From: Ignavibacteriota bacterium
Lineage (GTDB): Bacteria > Bacteroidota > Ignavibacteria > Ignavibacteriales > Ignavibacteriaceae
Assembly (NCBI GenBank): GCA_013285425.1
Contig: CP053447.1
Coordinates: forward strand, 188,954-252,953
Length of the DNA: 64,000 bases
Direction of reading: 5' to 3'
Part shown: positions 18,762 through 27,965 of the stretch, piece after piece
Layout: each line of letters opens with the position of its first letter
Numbering within the stretch: the first letter of the stretch is position 1
Translations under genes and position numbers: made by a program
Notes under the pieces: generated by a model
The model's input: the letters and a program-made list of their open reading frames with translations, nothing else
Databases searched by the model: none
What the model was told of the DNA's origin: nothing

Positions 18762-20408
18762 TAGAATCATGGTAAAAATTACAGGATTAACGATTTTACC
18801 GATCGTCTCATTTTAAGTGTACTAAAAAAATAATGACCTATAACGGCACAAGATTTGTCTTGCTACTATAACAAAAACATAAGAGAAATATGATGAAAGT
18901 TCAAGGATTTTTAATAAACTATAGAATAGGTAGATTGTCATTTACATTGTTTAGTTTTCTATTATTATCATTCCCGCTAATTGCTGCAGATTGGTATGTG
19001 GATAAAGCAGTATCTTCAAGTGGAAATGGACAAAGCTGGGCTACTGCCTGGAAGAATTTTTCCCATATCAATTGGAGTTTAGTTCAGCCTGGTGATATAA
19101 TAAATATTTCAGGTGGAACCGATTCAATGATTTATTACGAAACTTTGAGTATTAACGATGCAGGGACAACCAATAATTATATAACCATAAGAGGTGCAAT
19201 AGATATTGGACACAATGGCAAAGTAATTATTGATGGTCAAAACACAAGAAGTAATTGTATAGTAATTGAGCAAGGATGTGGGAGCCTAGTTAGGGATTGG
19301 ATATATGTTAAGAATTTATATTTAAGAAGGGCTGCTGCTGAAGCATTTTATATTCATTGTAATGTAAACAACGTAGTAATTGATAGTCTTGATATAAGAG
19401 AGAATGGATTAGAAGGCATAAAAATAATCGGTAATGATGATTACTATTTAACAGAAAATGGTATTTGCGCTGAAAACATAGAAATTAAAAACTACATATA
19501 ATAATAAGTAAATCAAATAATCTTTATCACGAAGATAACTGTGTCTATGACAGATGGCAGCAGGATTAAACATACACCATAATTATATCCATCAGCGAAA
19601 TAAACAGATAGGTGTTCCTCCAGGTCAGCACGAACACGTTGACCCATTACAAACTCACGTGATCAGAGATGTTAAAATCTGGAATAATGTATTTATAATA
19701 GATTCTTCTGTCTTAGGACACGGTATGATATTAGGTATTCAATCAAGGCCTGGACGACGTGATACAGTTATTATTTATAACAACTACATTTATGCAGGTG
19801 GTCATTTGAATCCAGGTGGTAATCCTTACATCAATGGATTCGTATTAAGATGGTATGGATATGTAAACAGTGTTTATCCTCCGACTTATGTAATAAACAA
19901 TACTGTTGTTACTTCCAATGGTGGAGAAAACACTATTCTTCAAGAGTATGCAGGAAAGTTTTATAACAACATCATTTGTCAGCTAGGGACTAACGGACAA
20001 AATCCAGCCAATTATGGTGGCACTCCTTTGGAAACTTTTGCATCATCTTGGAATATGGACAAAACTTATGTGGATAGTGTTCGTAGTAATTTAATGTGGA
20101 GGCAATGGACGAACGATATGAGTTTTGGCGGTAACCGATGGGTAGGTAGTGGAGGCTCACCGACTGGGATAATCAATGGTGGTTGGAATGTATGGACTAA
20201 TAGCAATTGGGGTGGGACAGGAATAAATGCAGATCCATTATTTGTTAACAATGTAAGGGAAAGATATGGATATGTTATAGCTTCAAATTCTCCTGCAAGA
20301 AATGCAGGTGAAGACTTACAAGCTTTTATAGAGAGCAAAGGTTTACCTTGGGCTGATATAGAAGGTAAACCAAGAAACAATACCCCTGATATTGGTGCTT
20401 TTGAATAT
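18762..20408 (+). repeat. Direct repeat copy 2 (1647 bp)
   Basis: Second copy of 16198-17842, separated from it by 919 bp that hold the tail of copy 1 and a terminator. The right boundary again falls on the passenger's GAFEY motif, after which the sequence is unrelated to copy 1 (a different T9SS tail). Confidence 0.95.
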
Positions 20409-20711
20409 AAGGGATTGCTTGGAGTAGATGAAGAATTACAATCATTAAACTTTAAACTTTATCAAAACTATCCTAATCCATTTAATCCAAGTACAACAAT
20501 CAATTGGCAATCACCAATAAATAGCTGGCAAACAATAAAACTCTTTGACATTTTAGGTAGGGAAATAGATACTATAATTGATGGTTATTATGAAACAGGT
20601 CATCATTCAACTTTATATGTTGTTAATCCTTCATTACCTAGCGGCATATATTTTTATCAGTTGAAAGCTGGAGATTATCTGGAAACAAAGAAATTAGTGC
20701 TACAAAAATAA
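18890..20711 (+). pseudogene. Parallel beta-helix protein with a different T9SS tail (copy 2), frameshifted
   Basis: Same signal peptide and passenger as copy 1. Here the early frame is intact (SWATAWKNFSHINWSL), but a two-base gain near 19494 gives a stop at 19501. One base is lost near 19549; the frame then runs from 19554 to 20711, net +1 relative to the start, so the lesions do not cancel. After GAFEY at 20408 there is a short linker (KGLLGVDEELQSL) and a T9SS tail QNYPNPFNPSTTINWQSP ending in KKLVLQK. This is a different tail from copy 1, and the YGF/VERR module is absent. Two separate non-homopolymer changes make a read error less likely than in copy 1. Probably a pseudogene. Confidence 0.8.
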
Positions 20712-20769
20712 TATCAAATGATCACGGTAAGACTTTAGTAGTTGTAAAATAAATAAGTGACTGTACCCT

Positions 20770-21758
20770 GAGTCTGTAAAATAATTTGTGTAAATGAGTT
20801 TTAGTGTTAAAGATCATTTATTAATCTCTGTTCAAAAATAATTGATAAATGTGATAATGCAACAGTCCAGTTTTGCACCGGCATAATAGTCCATTTTTTA
20901 GAGATATCTCTGTAAACTAAGAAAAGCATTTTTTTCAGTGCATCATCCAGCCAAAGGCTGGCAAGCTATTGGGAAAAATACTTCTCTGTTTTGTAACCTT
21001 TCTGAACTGACGATGCACAGCCTCTACTGCATTGGTAGTGTAAATAATTTTTCTAATCTCATCCGGGTATTTGAAAAACGTAGAAGCGTGAGCCCAGTTC
21101 TGCCTCCAGGTTCTGATTGATAAAGAATATTTCTTTCCCCAGTTTTCTTCAAGTCTGTCAAGAGCAATAAGAGCAGCTTCTTCAGTTGGTGCTGAATAAA
21201 CTAATCGAAGTTCTTTCATAAATGATTTCTGATCTTTGCTTGCAATGTATCTAAGCGTATTCCTGATTAAGTGAATGATACAAAGTTGTATTTCTGTTCC
21301 AGGGAAAACTGTATTGATTGCCTCTGGAAAACCTTTCAATCCATCAACACAAGCAATCAGAATATCCTGGAGACCTCGGTTCTTTAATTCAGTTAAAACA
21401 CTAAGCCAGAATTAATAAAAACAGCTTGACTATGTCATAATATTCAGCATCAAGCATTCCCTCAAGGGAGGTTTTAATGATTTTCTTGATGGCTCCGTTT
21501 TCTCCCATCAAGTCTTGATAGGTCTTTGCTGTTTTTAGATCGGCTTTAAGCTGCTCGACCATTCCCGGAGTAAGCCTACCTGCGGAAGGCAGGTTCCATT
21601 GTGTAAATCTCCTTTCGGATAATAGTTAGAAGTAATAAGTTTTTTACAATTTGAAAACCCTTAACGGATTTTCGCCAAGTTAAGTGCTGTTCCGCTACGC
21701 TCCACAGCACTTAACTAATTTCTTACTTTAACCATTTACACAGAATTATTTACACTCC
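20770..21758 (-). mobile_element. Degenerate IS256-family element with terminal inverted repeats
   Basis: The left end GAGTCTGTAAAATAATTTGT (20770 on) and the complement of the right end GGAGTGTAAATAATTCTGTG (ending 21758) are inverted repeats of about 26 bp, both continuing to GTAAATG, the usual pattern of IS256-family ends. The transposase inside is broken and has lost an internal part, so the element cannot move by itself. Confidence 0.75.
20807..21599 (-). pseudogene. IS256-family (Mutator-type) transposase, multiply broken
   Basis: Reading from 21599 down: MEPAFRR then a stop, where a palindromic CCTGCCTTCCGCAGGTAGGC lies in the gene. Then come GMVEQLKADLKTAKTYQDL and MLDAEYYD, followed near 21411-21425 by a jump directly to FWLSVLTELKNRGLQDILI, meaning several hundred bases, including the first catalytic aspartate region, are gone. 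After GLKGFPEAINTVFPGTEIQL and CIIHLIRNT the reading frame shifts near 20940, and the natural end (KKWTIMPVQNWTVALSHLSI) is found in another frame, stopping at 20807. A full transposase of this family is about 400 residues. At least three lesions make it a clear pseudogene. Confidence 0.85.
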
Positions 21759-22319
21759 CGTCAGGCTCAGCTCTTCTGTTGTTTATAGCCATCGTTAAAG
21801 CCTTTAGAACTAATTCTACTGAGCACCGATGATTAAGCGACCAGCCAATGATCTCACGGTTATAAACGTCAAGGATTACAGCAAGATACAACCAACCTTG
21901 ATTTGTCCAAATGTAGGTTATATCTGATGTCCAGATTTGATTTACCTTAACGGCTTCAAATTTGCCATTCAGTAGATTAGAACTAAAAGAAGCTTTATGA
22001 TTCTGCTTTGTTGTTACCCTAAATTTCTTTTTTGTTTTTGAGTATATGCCGTATTTCTTCATTATTCGGTAGACTCGTTTTTGTTAACGATCATTCCTTC
22101 TTTCCTTATTGAACTGGTTAATCTTAACAGTCCATAGCGTCCACGGCTAAGCTGATAATGCTTCTTTATCTTAAGCAAGAGTTCTGTTTCTGCCAGGCTT
22201 CTGTGCAATAATCTTCTTCTATGCCAGTGATAACAACCTGATCTGCTTACTCCTAATATTCTGCAGCAGATTCCTTTTGGATATTCTTTCAGCTGCTCTA
22301 TTATGAATCTGTATTTCAC
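21759..22319 (-). pseudogene. IS3-family transposase OrfB, frameshifted and 3' truncated
   Basis: The N-terminal part (MKYRFIIEQLKEYPKGICCR, then LGVSRSGCYHWHRRR and GRYGLLRLT) ends at 22062 after VNKNESTE. The next frame begins MKKYGIYSKTKKKF and holds the start of the rve catalytic core: VNQIWTSDITYIWT (first catalytic Asp) and AVILDVYNREIIGW. One missing A in the run at 22078-22082 (complement) explains the break, since restoring it gives NKKRVYRIMKKYG. The core is cut at NNRRAEPDG by the IS256-type end at 21758, so the second Asp and the Glu of the DDE triad are lost. Confidence 0.85.
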
Positions 22320-22618
22320 AGCTGGTCCTTTGTGAAGTACGCTATAGCTTTTTTTAAAATGTCACGCTCCATCTTTAACCTTGCTATCTCTCTGTCTTTT
22401 TTCCTCAGTTCCTCCTGTTCCGGCTTCATATGACCCTTCCCCGGGAATGCATCCCTGGCATCCTGGAGATACTTCTTTTTCCAGTTAAACAACGTATTGT
22501 CACTTATTCCTAATTCAGCTGCTATGGTTTTTACTGATTTCCCCGATTCCAAAACCAACTTTACTGCGGATACTTTGAATTCTTTATCAAAGCTTCTTCT
22601 GAGAATTTTCTCTGTCAT
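22316..22618 (-). CDS. IS3-family transposase OrfA (HTH_Tnp_1)
   Basis: 100 residues with the usual OrfA layout: KRSFDKEFKVSAVKL-like start (here RRSFDKEFKVSAVKLV), helix-turn-helix KTIAAELGISDNTLFNWKK (about residues 31-49), then a leucine-zipper-like helix LRKKDREIARLKMERDILKK and the conserved ending KAIAYFTKD. The stop overlaps the orfB start (22316-22319), as in IS3 elements that make OrfAB by frameshifting. Intact, but its partner is not. Confidence 0.88.
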   Translation of the reverse strand: MTEKILRRSFDKEFKVSAVKLVLESGKSVKTIAAELGISDNTLFNWKKKYLQDARDAFPGKGHMKPEQEELRKKDREIARLKMERDILKKAIAYFTKDQL

Positions 22619-22693
22619 TTTTGCTCCTATATTTATTATTACTATTTAAATATAGTTGCTTTTCTTATTGTTTATTTAATAGGGTACGGTTCA

Positions 22694-23057
22694 AAAAGCA
22701 CGTTAGGAAGTGAAACATATCATCTGATTTTTTACCTTCCTTAGACAACTTGAAATTCCATTTTATGTTGAACCAATACACTCCATTCCATTTTTAGAGA
22801 AAAGAATCATCATTTTGAGACACACTATACAATAGAACTATTATAAAGTTTTATAATTTTATCAGTTTCATTATATTTCATTTTGGTGTGATTATTAGTA
22901 TAAAATTGTGAGTTGTTATTTTGTTTGTCTAAAAAACTCAAAATAATTGTTAGTGATTTTAAAATAGAACATTTATTTAGAATATTCTTAAACCTATCAT
23001 TTAGAATTAAATTTTTCAAAACCAAATAAGATAATTGATATTTTGGAATAATAAATT
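22694..23057. other. Non-coding stretch at the left border of the polysaccharide locus
   Basis: Holds the second copy of the 30-bp imperfect repeat (22748-22777). The rest is very AT-rich, and the reading frame on the minus strand between 22825 and 23025 is not convincing as a gene. The promoter for the gene cluster starting at 23058 is expected here. Confidence 0.45.
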
Positions 23058-23564
23058 ATGATTAAAAGTATTATCAGCCGATTTTTATTAAGTCTATCAT
23101 TTTTTGCACCGTTTGGATATAGTTTAAGACCTTGGCTGCATCGTATCAGGGGTGTTAAAATAGGTAAAAATGTCTGGATAGCTAAATCTGTATATTTGGA
23201 TGAATTGCATCCAGATGATATCGAAATTGGTGATAATTCGATAATTAACTATAGAACTACAATATACACTCACTCATACTTTGGACCACGACAGAAAAAG
23301 AGTACGGGCAAAGTGATTATTGGTAAAGATGTGTATGTTGGACCACATTGTTTGATACTGCCAGGGGTAAAGATAGGTGATTGTTCAGTTATTAAAGGTG
23401 GAACAGTTGTAACACGAAATGTACCGCCAAATACTTTCTGGGGAATGCCTAACTCCGGACCACTAGCAAGAATTACTGTCCCTCTAACACCAGGACACAC
23501 ACAAGAAGAATTTGTAAAGGGACTTCGTCCAATAAAAAAGAAGAAAATTACCCCCGAGGTTTAA
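23058..23564 (+). CDS. WcaF-like hexapeptide acyltransferase
   Basis: 168 residues. The N-terminal FAPFGYSLRPWLHRIRGVKIG followed by hexapeptide repeats (VWIAKS, IEIGDN, VIIGKDVYVGPHC, LPGVKIGDCSVIKGG) is the pattern of left-handed beta-helix O-acetyltransferases of the WcaF/NodL type that modify sugars in exopolysaccharide synthesis. The expected catalytic histidine lies in the YTHSYFG segment. It ends with a lysine-rich tail (KKKKITPEV). First gene of the locus, 54 bp before the ACP gene. Donor (acetyl-CoA or acyl-ACP) and acceptor are not evident; the neighbouring ACP makes acyl transfer possible. Confidence 0.82.
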   Translation: MIKSIISRFLLSLSFFAPFGYSLRPWLHRIRGVKIGKNVWIAKSVYLDELHPDDIEIGDNSIINYRTTIYTHSYFGPRQKKSTGKVIIGKDVYVGPHCLILPGVKIGDCSVIKGGTVVTRNVPPNTFWGMPNSGPLARITVPLTPGHTQEEFVKGLRPIKKKKITPEV

Positions 23565-23618
23565 TCAAATTAATTTTATGGATTTTTTAAAACAATATAT
23601 AAAGGGAAAGAAGATATC

Positions 23619-23873
23619 ATGAGTGAAATCACTGTGGTTAAAGAATTTATTATTGAAAATTTTCTTTTTGGCGAAGAAGAACAACTTTTGCTTGATACAG
23701 ATTTTTTCGATGAAGGTATTATAGATTCTACCGGTGTAATAGAATTAGTAAGTTTCTTAGAGGAAAGATTTAACATATCTGTTGATGATGAGGAACTGAT
23801 TCCAGAAAATCTATCCAGTTTACAAAATATAAATCTATTCCTTCAGAAAAAGCTTAACAAGAAGGATGCTTAA
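23619..23873 (+). CDS. Acyl carrier protein
   Basis: 84 residues, strongly acidic, with the phosphopantetheine attachment motif FDEGIIDSTGVIELV (Ser about residue 38) and the four-helix layout of an ACP. It differs from housekeeping AcpP, which has DSLD. Its stop is two bases before the asnB-type start at 23876, so they are coupled. Free-standing ACPs of this sort in sugar loci carry acyl or aminoacyl groups for transfer. The ligase at 2796 could load it, though it is 20 kb away. Confidence 0.88.
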   Translation: MSEITVVKEFIIENFLFGEEEQLLLDTDFFDEGIIDSTGVIELVSFLEERFNISVDDEELIPENLSSLQNINLFLQKKLNKKDA

Positions 23874-23875
23874 GC

Positions 23876-25873
23876 ATGTGTGGTATTGCAGGTATTGTTA
23901 ATCTAGGACATCAGCAACCAATTGCTCTTGATGCACTTAAGCGGATGGTCTCTATTCAGCAATACCGTGGACCAGATGAAACCGGCGCTTATTTTGATGA
24001 CTATATAGGGTTAGCTCATGCACGACTAAGTATTATAGATTTAAAGGATGGTACTCAACCAATCCATAATGAAGATAAATCCCTCTGGATAATTTATAAT
24101 GGAGAAGTTTTTAACTATCCAGAACTTAGACAAGAATTACTTAAATGTGGTCATAAGTTCTACACAACAAGTGATACTGAAGTTATTTTACATTTATATG
24201 AGGAAAAAGGGACCAATTGCTTAAATCAACTAAATGGGCAATTTGCCTTTGCAATCTGGAACTCAAAGAAAAGAACCTTGTTTCTCGCACGTGATAGAGT
24301 TGGGATTTTACCACTGCATTATACAATCCACAATCAGCGATTATACTTCGCTTCCGAAATAAAGGCTATTTTTGCTAATAAAGAAATTAATCGTTCTGTA
24401 GATCTCGAATCTCTAGATCAAATTTTTACATTCTGGACTACACTCCCGGGGAGGACTGTTTTTAATTATATAAAAGAACTGCCTCCAGCACACTATATGT
24501 CAGTTTCACCGTACGAAATTAAAATTGATAAATACTGGGATATTAATTTTTCAAGTAACACAGAAACATTAAAAATAAAGAGTGATGATTTAGTAAATGA
24601 GATATCTGAAACGCTAATGGATTCTGTTAAAATTCGTTTGCGTGCGGATGTTCCTGTTGGCACTTATCTCAGTGGAGGTCTGGACTCTTCTGCTTTAACT
24701 GAGACTGTTAAAAAGAATTTTAATAATGAGCTTCGATCATTCGGTGTCAGATTTGAAAATAAAGATTATGACGAAGGCTGCTTTCAAAATGAAATGGTTG
24801 ATTTTCTCAAAGTTAATCACTCAGAAATTATAGCAAGCAATGATGCAATTGGAGAGAATCTAGAAAATGTTCTATGGCATACAGAAAAACCTTTATTAAG
24901 AACAGGTCCTATACCATTATATATTTTATCTGGATTGGTTAATCAAAGCGGTTATAAAGTTGTACTAACTGGAGAAGGTGCTGATGAAATCTTTGGTGGG
25001 TATGATATTTTCAAAGAAGCAAAAATCAGAAATTTTTGGGCTAAAGATCCTGACTCTAAACTCAGACCATTACTATTAGGAAGATTATATCCGTACATTT
25101 TTAAAGATGATAGACTAAAGCAAACACTTATCGCCTTCTTTAAAAACGGAATTGATAATCCTGACGATCCATTCTTTTCACACAACATAAGATGGAAAAA
25201 TACTAGTAAAATAAAAAACTTTTTCTCCGAACAGGTAAAAGATTCAATCAAAGATTATAATAGCTACTCAGAGTTAAAAAAATTATTACCTGCTAATTAT
25301 TTTGATTGGGATACAGTTTCAAAATCACAGTTTTTAGAATCGCTGATCTTTCTTAGTAATTACCTGTTGTCATCACAAGGAGATAGGGTTGCTATGGCAC
25401 ACTCAGTTGAGTTAAGAGTACCTTATCTTGACCACAGAGTTATTGAGCTTCTAGGGAAGGTGAATTCTGAGATCAAAATTAATGGGTTAAATGAAAAATA
25501 CTTACTAAAGCAAGTGTTTAAGAACCGACTTCCTTCAAACATTGTAAAAAGATGGAAGAATCCTTACAGAGCTCCTATTCATAAAGCGCTGTTAAGTAAC
25601 AATCTTAACCTGGTTAAAGAGTTCTGTTCTGAAGATGCCATAAACAAAACCGGCATTTTTAATTCAGTTAAAGTCTTGAAACTCATTAATAAGCTTGGAA
25701 AGTTAGACAAAGCAGGTGAATTTGATGAAATGGCGCTGATTGGTATAATATCAACACAAATAATTCATAAAAACTTTATAGAAGATTTTAATGCCACTCG
25801 TTTTGAGTCTGATAATTTTGACCAGTTTTATGATTTCAGATCTATAAACGATAAATTGAAAAAAGTTTTATAG
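23876..25873 (+). CDS. Asparagine synthase-type glutamine amidotransferase (AsnB family), copy 1
   Basis: 665 residues. N-terminal class II glutaminase with the nucleophile Cys2 (MCGIAGIVN) and RLSIIDL, NGEVFNY and SDTEVI motifs; C-terminal synthetase with the ATP PP-loop YLSGGLDSSA near residue 262 and GEGADEIFGGY. In surface-polysaccharide loci such proteins usually amidate a carboxyl group on a sugar or aminoacyl unit rather than make free asparagine; that is inference from context. A second paralogue is at 33848. The start is fixed by Cys2 and lies 2 bases after the ACP stop. The synthetase C-terminus is longer than in copy 2. Confidence 0.9.
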   Translation: MCGIAGIVNLGHQQPIALDALKRMVSIQQYRGPDETGAYFDDYIGLAHARLSIIDLKDGTQPIHNEDKSLWIIYNGEVFNYPELRQELLKCGHKFYTTSDTEVILHLYEEKGTNCLNQLNGQFAFAIWNSKKRTLFLARDRVGILPLHYTIHNQRLYFASEIKAIFANKEINRSVDLESLDQIFTFWTTLPGRTVFNYIKELPPAHYMSVSPYEIKIDKYWDINFSSNTETLKIKSDDLVNEISETLMDSVKIRLRADVPVGTYLSGGLDSSALTETVKKNFNNELRSFGVRFENKDYDEGCFQNEMVDFLKVNHSEIIASNDAIGENLENVLWHTEKPLLRTGPIPLYILSGLVNQSGYKVVLTGEGADEIFGGYDIFKEAKIRNFWAKDPDSKLRPLLLGRLYPYIFKDDRLKQTLIAFFKNGIDNPDDPFFSHNIRWKNTSKIKNFFSEQVKDSIKDYNSYSELKKLLPANYFDWDTVSKSQFLESLIFLSNYLLSSQGDRVAMAHSVELRVPYLDHRVIELLGKVNSEIKINGLNEKYLLKQVFKNRLPSNIVKRWKNPYRAPIHKALLSNNLNLVKEFCSEDAINKTGIFNSVKVLKLINKLGKLDKAGEFDEMALIGIISTQIIHKNFIEDFNATRFESDNFDQFYDFRSINDKLKKVL

Positions 25874-26128
25874 ATAGATTTTTATTAAGTATGGAAGTAT
25901 TTGAACATTTCTTCAATAATATAGAAGTTTGTGAGGTTCGGGTAATATTAGCAAAAGGTGATAATTAAAGTTAGTACTGTAATTTTATCAACGTATAGAA
26001 ATAAACCCAAGCAATATAAAATTTCTCAAATAATTTAATTCGGGATTTGACAAAAGTTTTTCTAACATTATTAAAAAACTAAATAAAATAATAGTTATAA
26101 ATTGAAATAAAAGAGTAAGGTTAATTTT

Positions 26129-27085
26129 ATGAAGTTCACAAAAGACTCGATTAATATTGAGCCGGCAAAAGAATTTGAAAAAATAAGTTCAAAGTTAAAA
26201 GAAGATGTTATCAAGAAGCTTAAGAAAAGAGGAGCGGTTGTTGGAATAAGCGGAGGAATTGATTCTTCTGTTGTTTTGGCAATTTGCGCTAGGACTTTTG
26301 GCTCAGACCGTGTTTTAGGTGTAATGATGCCCGAAAACGATTCCAATCCCGATAGTCTTAATCTGGCAAAAAAGCTTTCAGCTAAGTTCAATACAAAATA
26401 TGTTGTCGAAAATATGACAGATGCATTAGCTGGGTTTGGCTGTTATAAAAGAAGAGATGATGCGATTAAAGATGTTTTCCCAGAATATAACAATAGCTAC
26501 AAAGCAAAAATTACCTTGCCTTCTAATTTGTTGGAAAAAGAATCATTGAATGTTTTTCAATTAACTATTATAGCCCCGGATGGAAAAACAAAATCTGAAA
26601 GACTGCCGCTTAAAGAATATCTGCAGATTGTGGCTGCTTCAAATTTTAAACAAAGAAGCAGAATGAGTATGCTATATTATCATGCAGAATCCAGGAATTA
26701 TGCTGTGATAGGTACAGGAAATAAGAATGAACACGAACAAGGATTTTTTGTGAAATATGGTGATGGGGGAGCTGATATAAAACCAATTGCACATCTATTT
26801 AAAACTCAGGTATTCCAACTTGCAGATTATCTTGAAGTTCCGGAAGAAATTAGGAAAAGAACTCCAACAACAGATACATATAGTGCTGAACAAACTCAAG
26901 AAGAATTTTTCTTCAGGGTTCCGTTTGGAATTTTGGATAGAATTTGGTTTGGCTGGGAACAGGGTATTCCATCAAAAAAAATTGCTGAAGTCTTAGAGCT
27001 GACTGAAGAAAATGTTGATTCGATAATTCGTGATACACAGCGGAAAATCAGAACGACAGAATATTTAAGAATGGAACCGCTTTAG
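26129..27085 (+). CDS. nadE: NAD(+) synthase-like amidotransferase
   Basis: 318 residues with the PP-loop GISGGIDSS near residue 37, MMPEND and the ATP/substrate segments AVIGTGNKNEHEQGF and YGDGGADIKP followed by KTQVFQLADYL, all typical of NH3-dependent NadE. There is no glutaminase domain, so it needs free ammonia. It is longer than usual because of an insert around residues 120-170. A housekeeping NadE would not normally sit in a sugar locus; similar genes occur in exopolysaccharide clusters and may have a special role. ATG at 26129 with AAGG-type ribosome site. Confidence 0.82.
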   Translation: MKFTKDSINIEPAKEFEKISSKLKEDVIKKLKKRGAVVGISGGIDSSVVLAICARTFGSDRVLGVMMPENDSNPDSLNLAKKLSAKFNTKYVVENMTDALAGFGCYKRRDDAIKDVFPEYNNSYKAKITLPSNLLEKESLNVFQLTIIAPDGKTKSERLPLKEYLQIVAASNFKQRSRMSMLYYHAESRNYAVIGTGNKNEHEQGFFVKYGDGGADIKPIAHLFKTQVFQLADYLEVPEEIRKRTPTTDTYSAEQTQEEFFFRVPFGILDRIWFGWEQGIPSKKIAEVLELTEENVDSIIRDTQRKIRTTEYLRMEPL

Positions 27086-27240
27086 CTGTTTCTATGTGTT
27101 AGCATATCAAGTAGTTTCTAATTTAAATATAAAGAAATACTATTTGAAATAAACTATGTTGTTGATACAGGATTTTTAAGTAAAGCACAGCTAATAGAAT
27201 TAGTAATTAATTTTAATACTATATCTTATAATTAATAAAG

Positions 27241-27909
27241 TTGATTAAAAGAACAATTAATAGTATTCGAGATAAAGGTATTTCAAGAACTTATCAGAGT
27301 GTAGTTAGTGTTTTTGAAGACTTCTATTTTGAAGTGAAATATGACCTATCAACTTCTAGAGTTGTTAAACGCGAAGAATTAGATATTTCTGAAGATAGCA
27401 AAGTACATAGCGAAGAATATAAACCAACTAGAATCAGGCATTTTAGACTTTTAATAAAAATGTTACATCTTCCAGAATGCAGTGTCTTTGTTGATATGGG
27501 ATCTGGTAAAGGAAGGATTCTGTTTATGGCAGCATTACAAAATTTTAAGAGAATCACAGGTGTAGAAATATCCAGCCAGCTTTGTAAAATTGCATTAAAA
27601 AATTATAAAAAATTTGAAAAAAAATTGAATCGTCCTTTAAATATTGAAATAGTAAATGAAGATGTTTTGAAATATAAAATAAAAGATGATGAGAATATTT
27701 TCTACTTTTACAATCCTTTTGACAATTATGTAATGGAAATCATTATTGAGAAAATTATGAAATCAATAACTGAGAATCCCAGAAAAGTTTGGCTTATTCT
27801 CAATAATTTTATTCCCTTCAGTGATATGATGGAGAGCAAATTTAAGTTAAGAGCGACTAAACAATTTATTTATGGGGGAACTGAAATTGCTATATATATT
27901 ATTAATTAA
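27241..27909 (+). CDS. SAM-dependent class I methyltransferase
   Basis: 222 residues, TTG start at 27241. The SAM-binding motif VDMGSGKGRIL is near residue 85, followed by GVEISSQLC (acidic end of strand 2) and NEDVLKY; the putative active-site region FYFYNPFDNYV follows. The N-terminal 60 residues are basic and may contact membrane or substrate. I cannot name the substrate. It sits alone between NadE and the FemAB-like genes, with about 150 bp of non-coding DNA before it. Confidence 0.78.
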   Translation: MIKRTINSIRDKGISRTYQSVVSVFEDFYFEVKYDLSTSRVVKREELDISEDSKVHSEEYKPTRIRHFRLLIKMLHLPECSVFVDMGSGKGRILFMAALQNFKRITGVEISSQLCKIALKNYKKFEKKLNRPLNIEIVNEDVLKYKIKDDENIFYFYNPFDNYVMEIIIEKIMKSITENPRKVWLILNNFIPFSDMMESKFKLRATKQFIYGGTEIAIYIIN

Positions 27910-27965
27910 AAGGTTTTTCCTAAAAGAAAGTAATTATATTTTACTAATAATTTGAACATGGTAGT

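Larger units (their letters stand above)
20758..22693 (-). mobile_element. Composite IS remnant: IS3-type element interrupted and truncated by an IS256-type element
   Basis: The IS3-type element reads on the minus strand. Its 5' end is TGAACCGTACCCT (complement of 22681-22693), followed by orfA and the start of orfB. The orfB core stops abruptly at the IS256-type inverted repeat at 21758. On the far side only TGACTGTACCCT at 20758-20769 could be its other end. No convincing target duplication is seen next to either element. The whole block separates the secreted-protein region from the polysaccharide locus. Confidence 0.7.

Noticed and set aside
17500..20380. Identical 104-codon minus-strand frames in both beta-helix copies
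   Set aside because: Their identity only reflects the direct repeat; they are antisense to the conserved passenger.
20740..22700. Target-site duplications around the IS elements
   Set aside because: The bases next to each end do not match convincingly (for example AAG against AAA for the IS3-type element).
22825..23025. Minus-strand frame of 66 codons
   Set aside because: Low-complexity AT-rich translation, no ribosome site, no recognisable motif; lies in a promoter region.
26129..27085. Calling the NadE-like gene an N-acetyl-sugar amidotransferase (WbpG/PseA type)
   Set aside because: The GTGNKNE and GDGGADIKP motifs are those of NadE; only the location suggests a sugar role.
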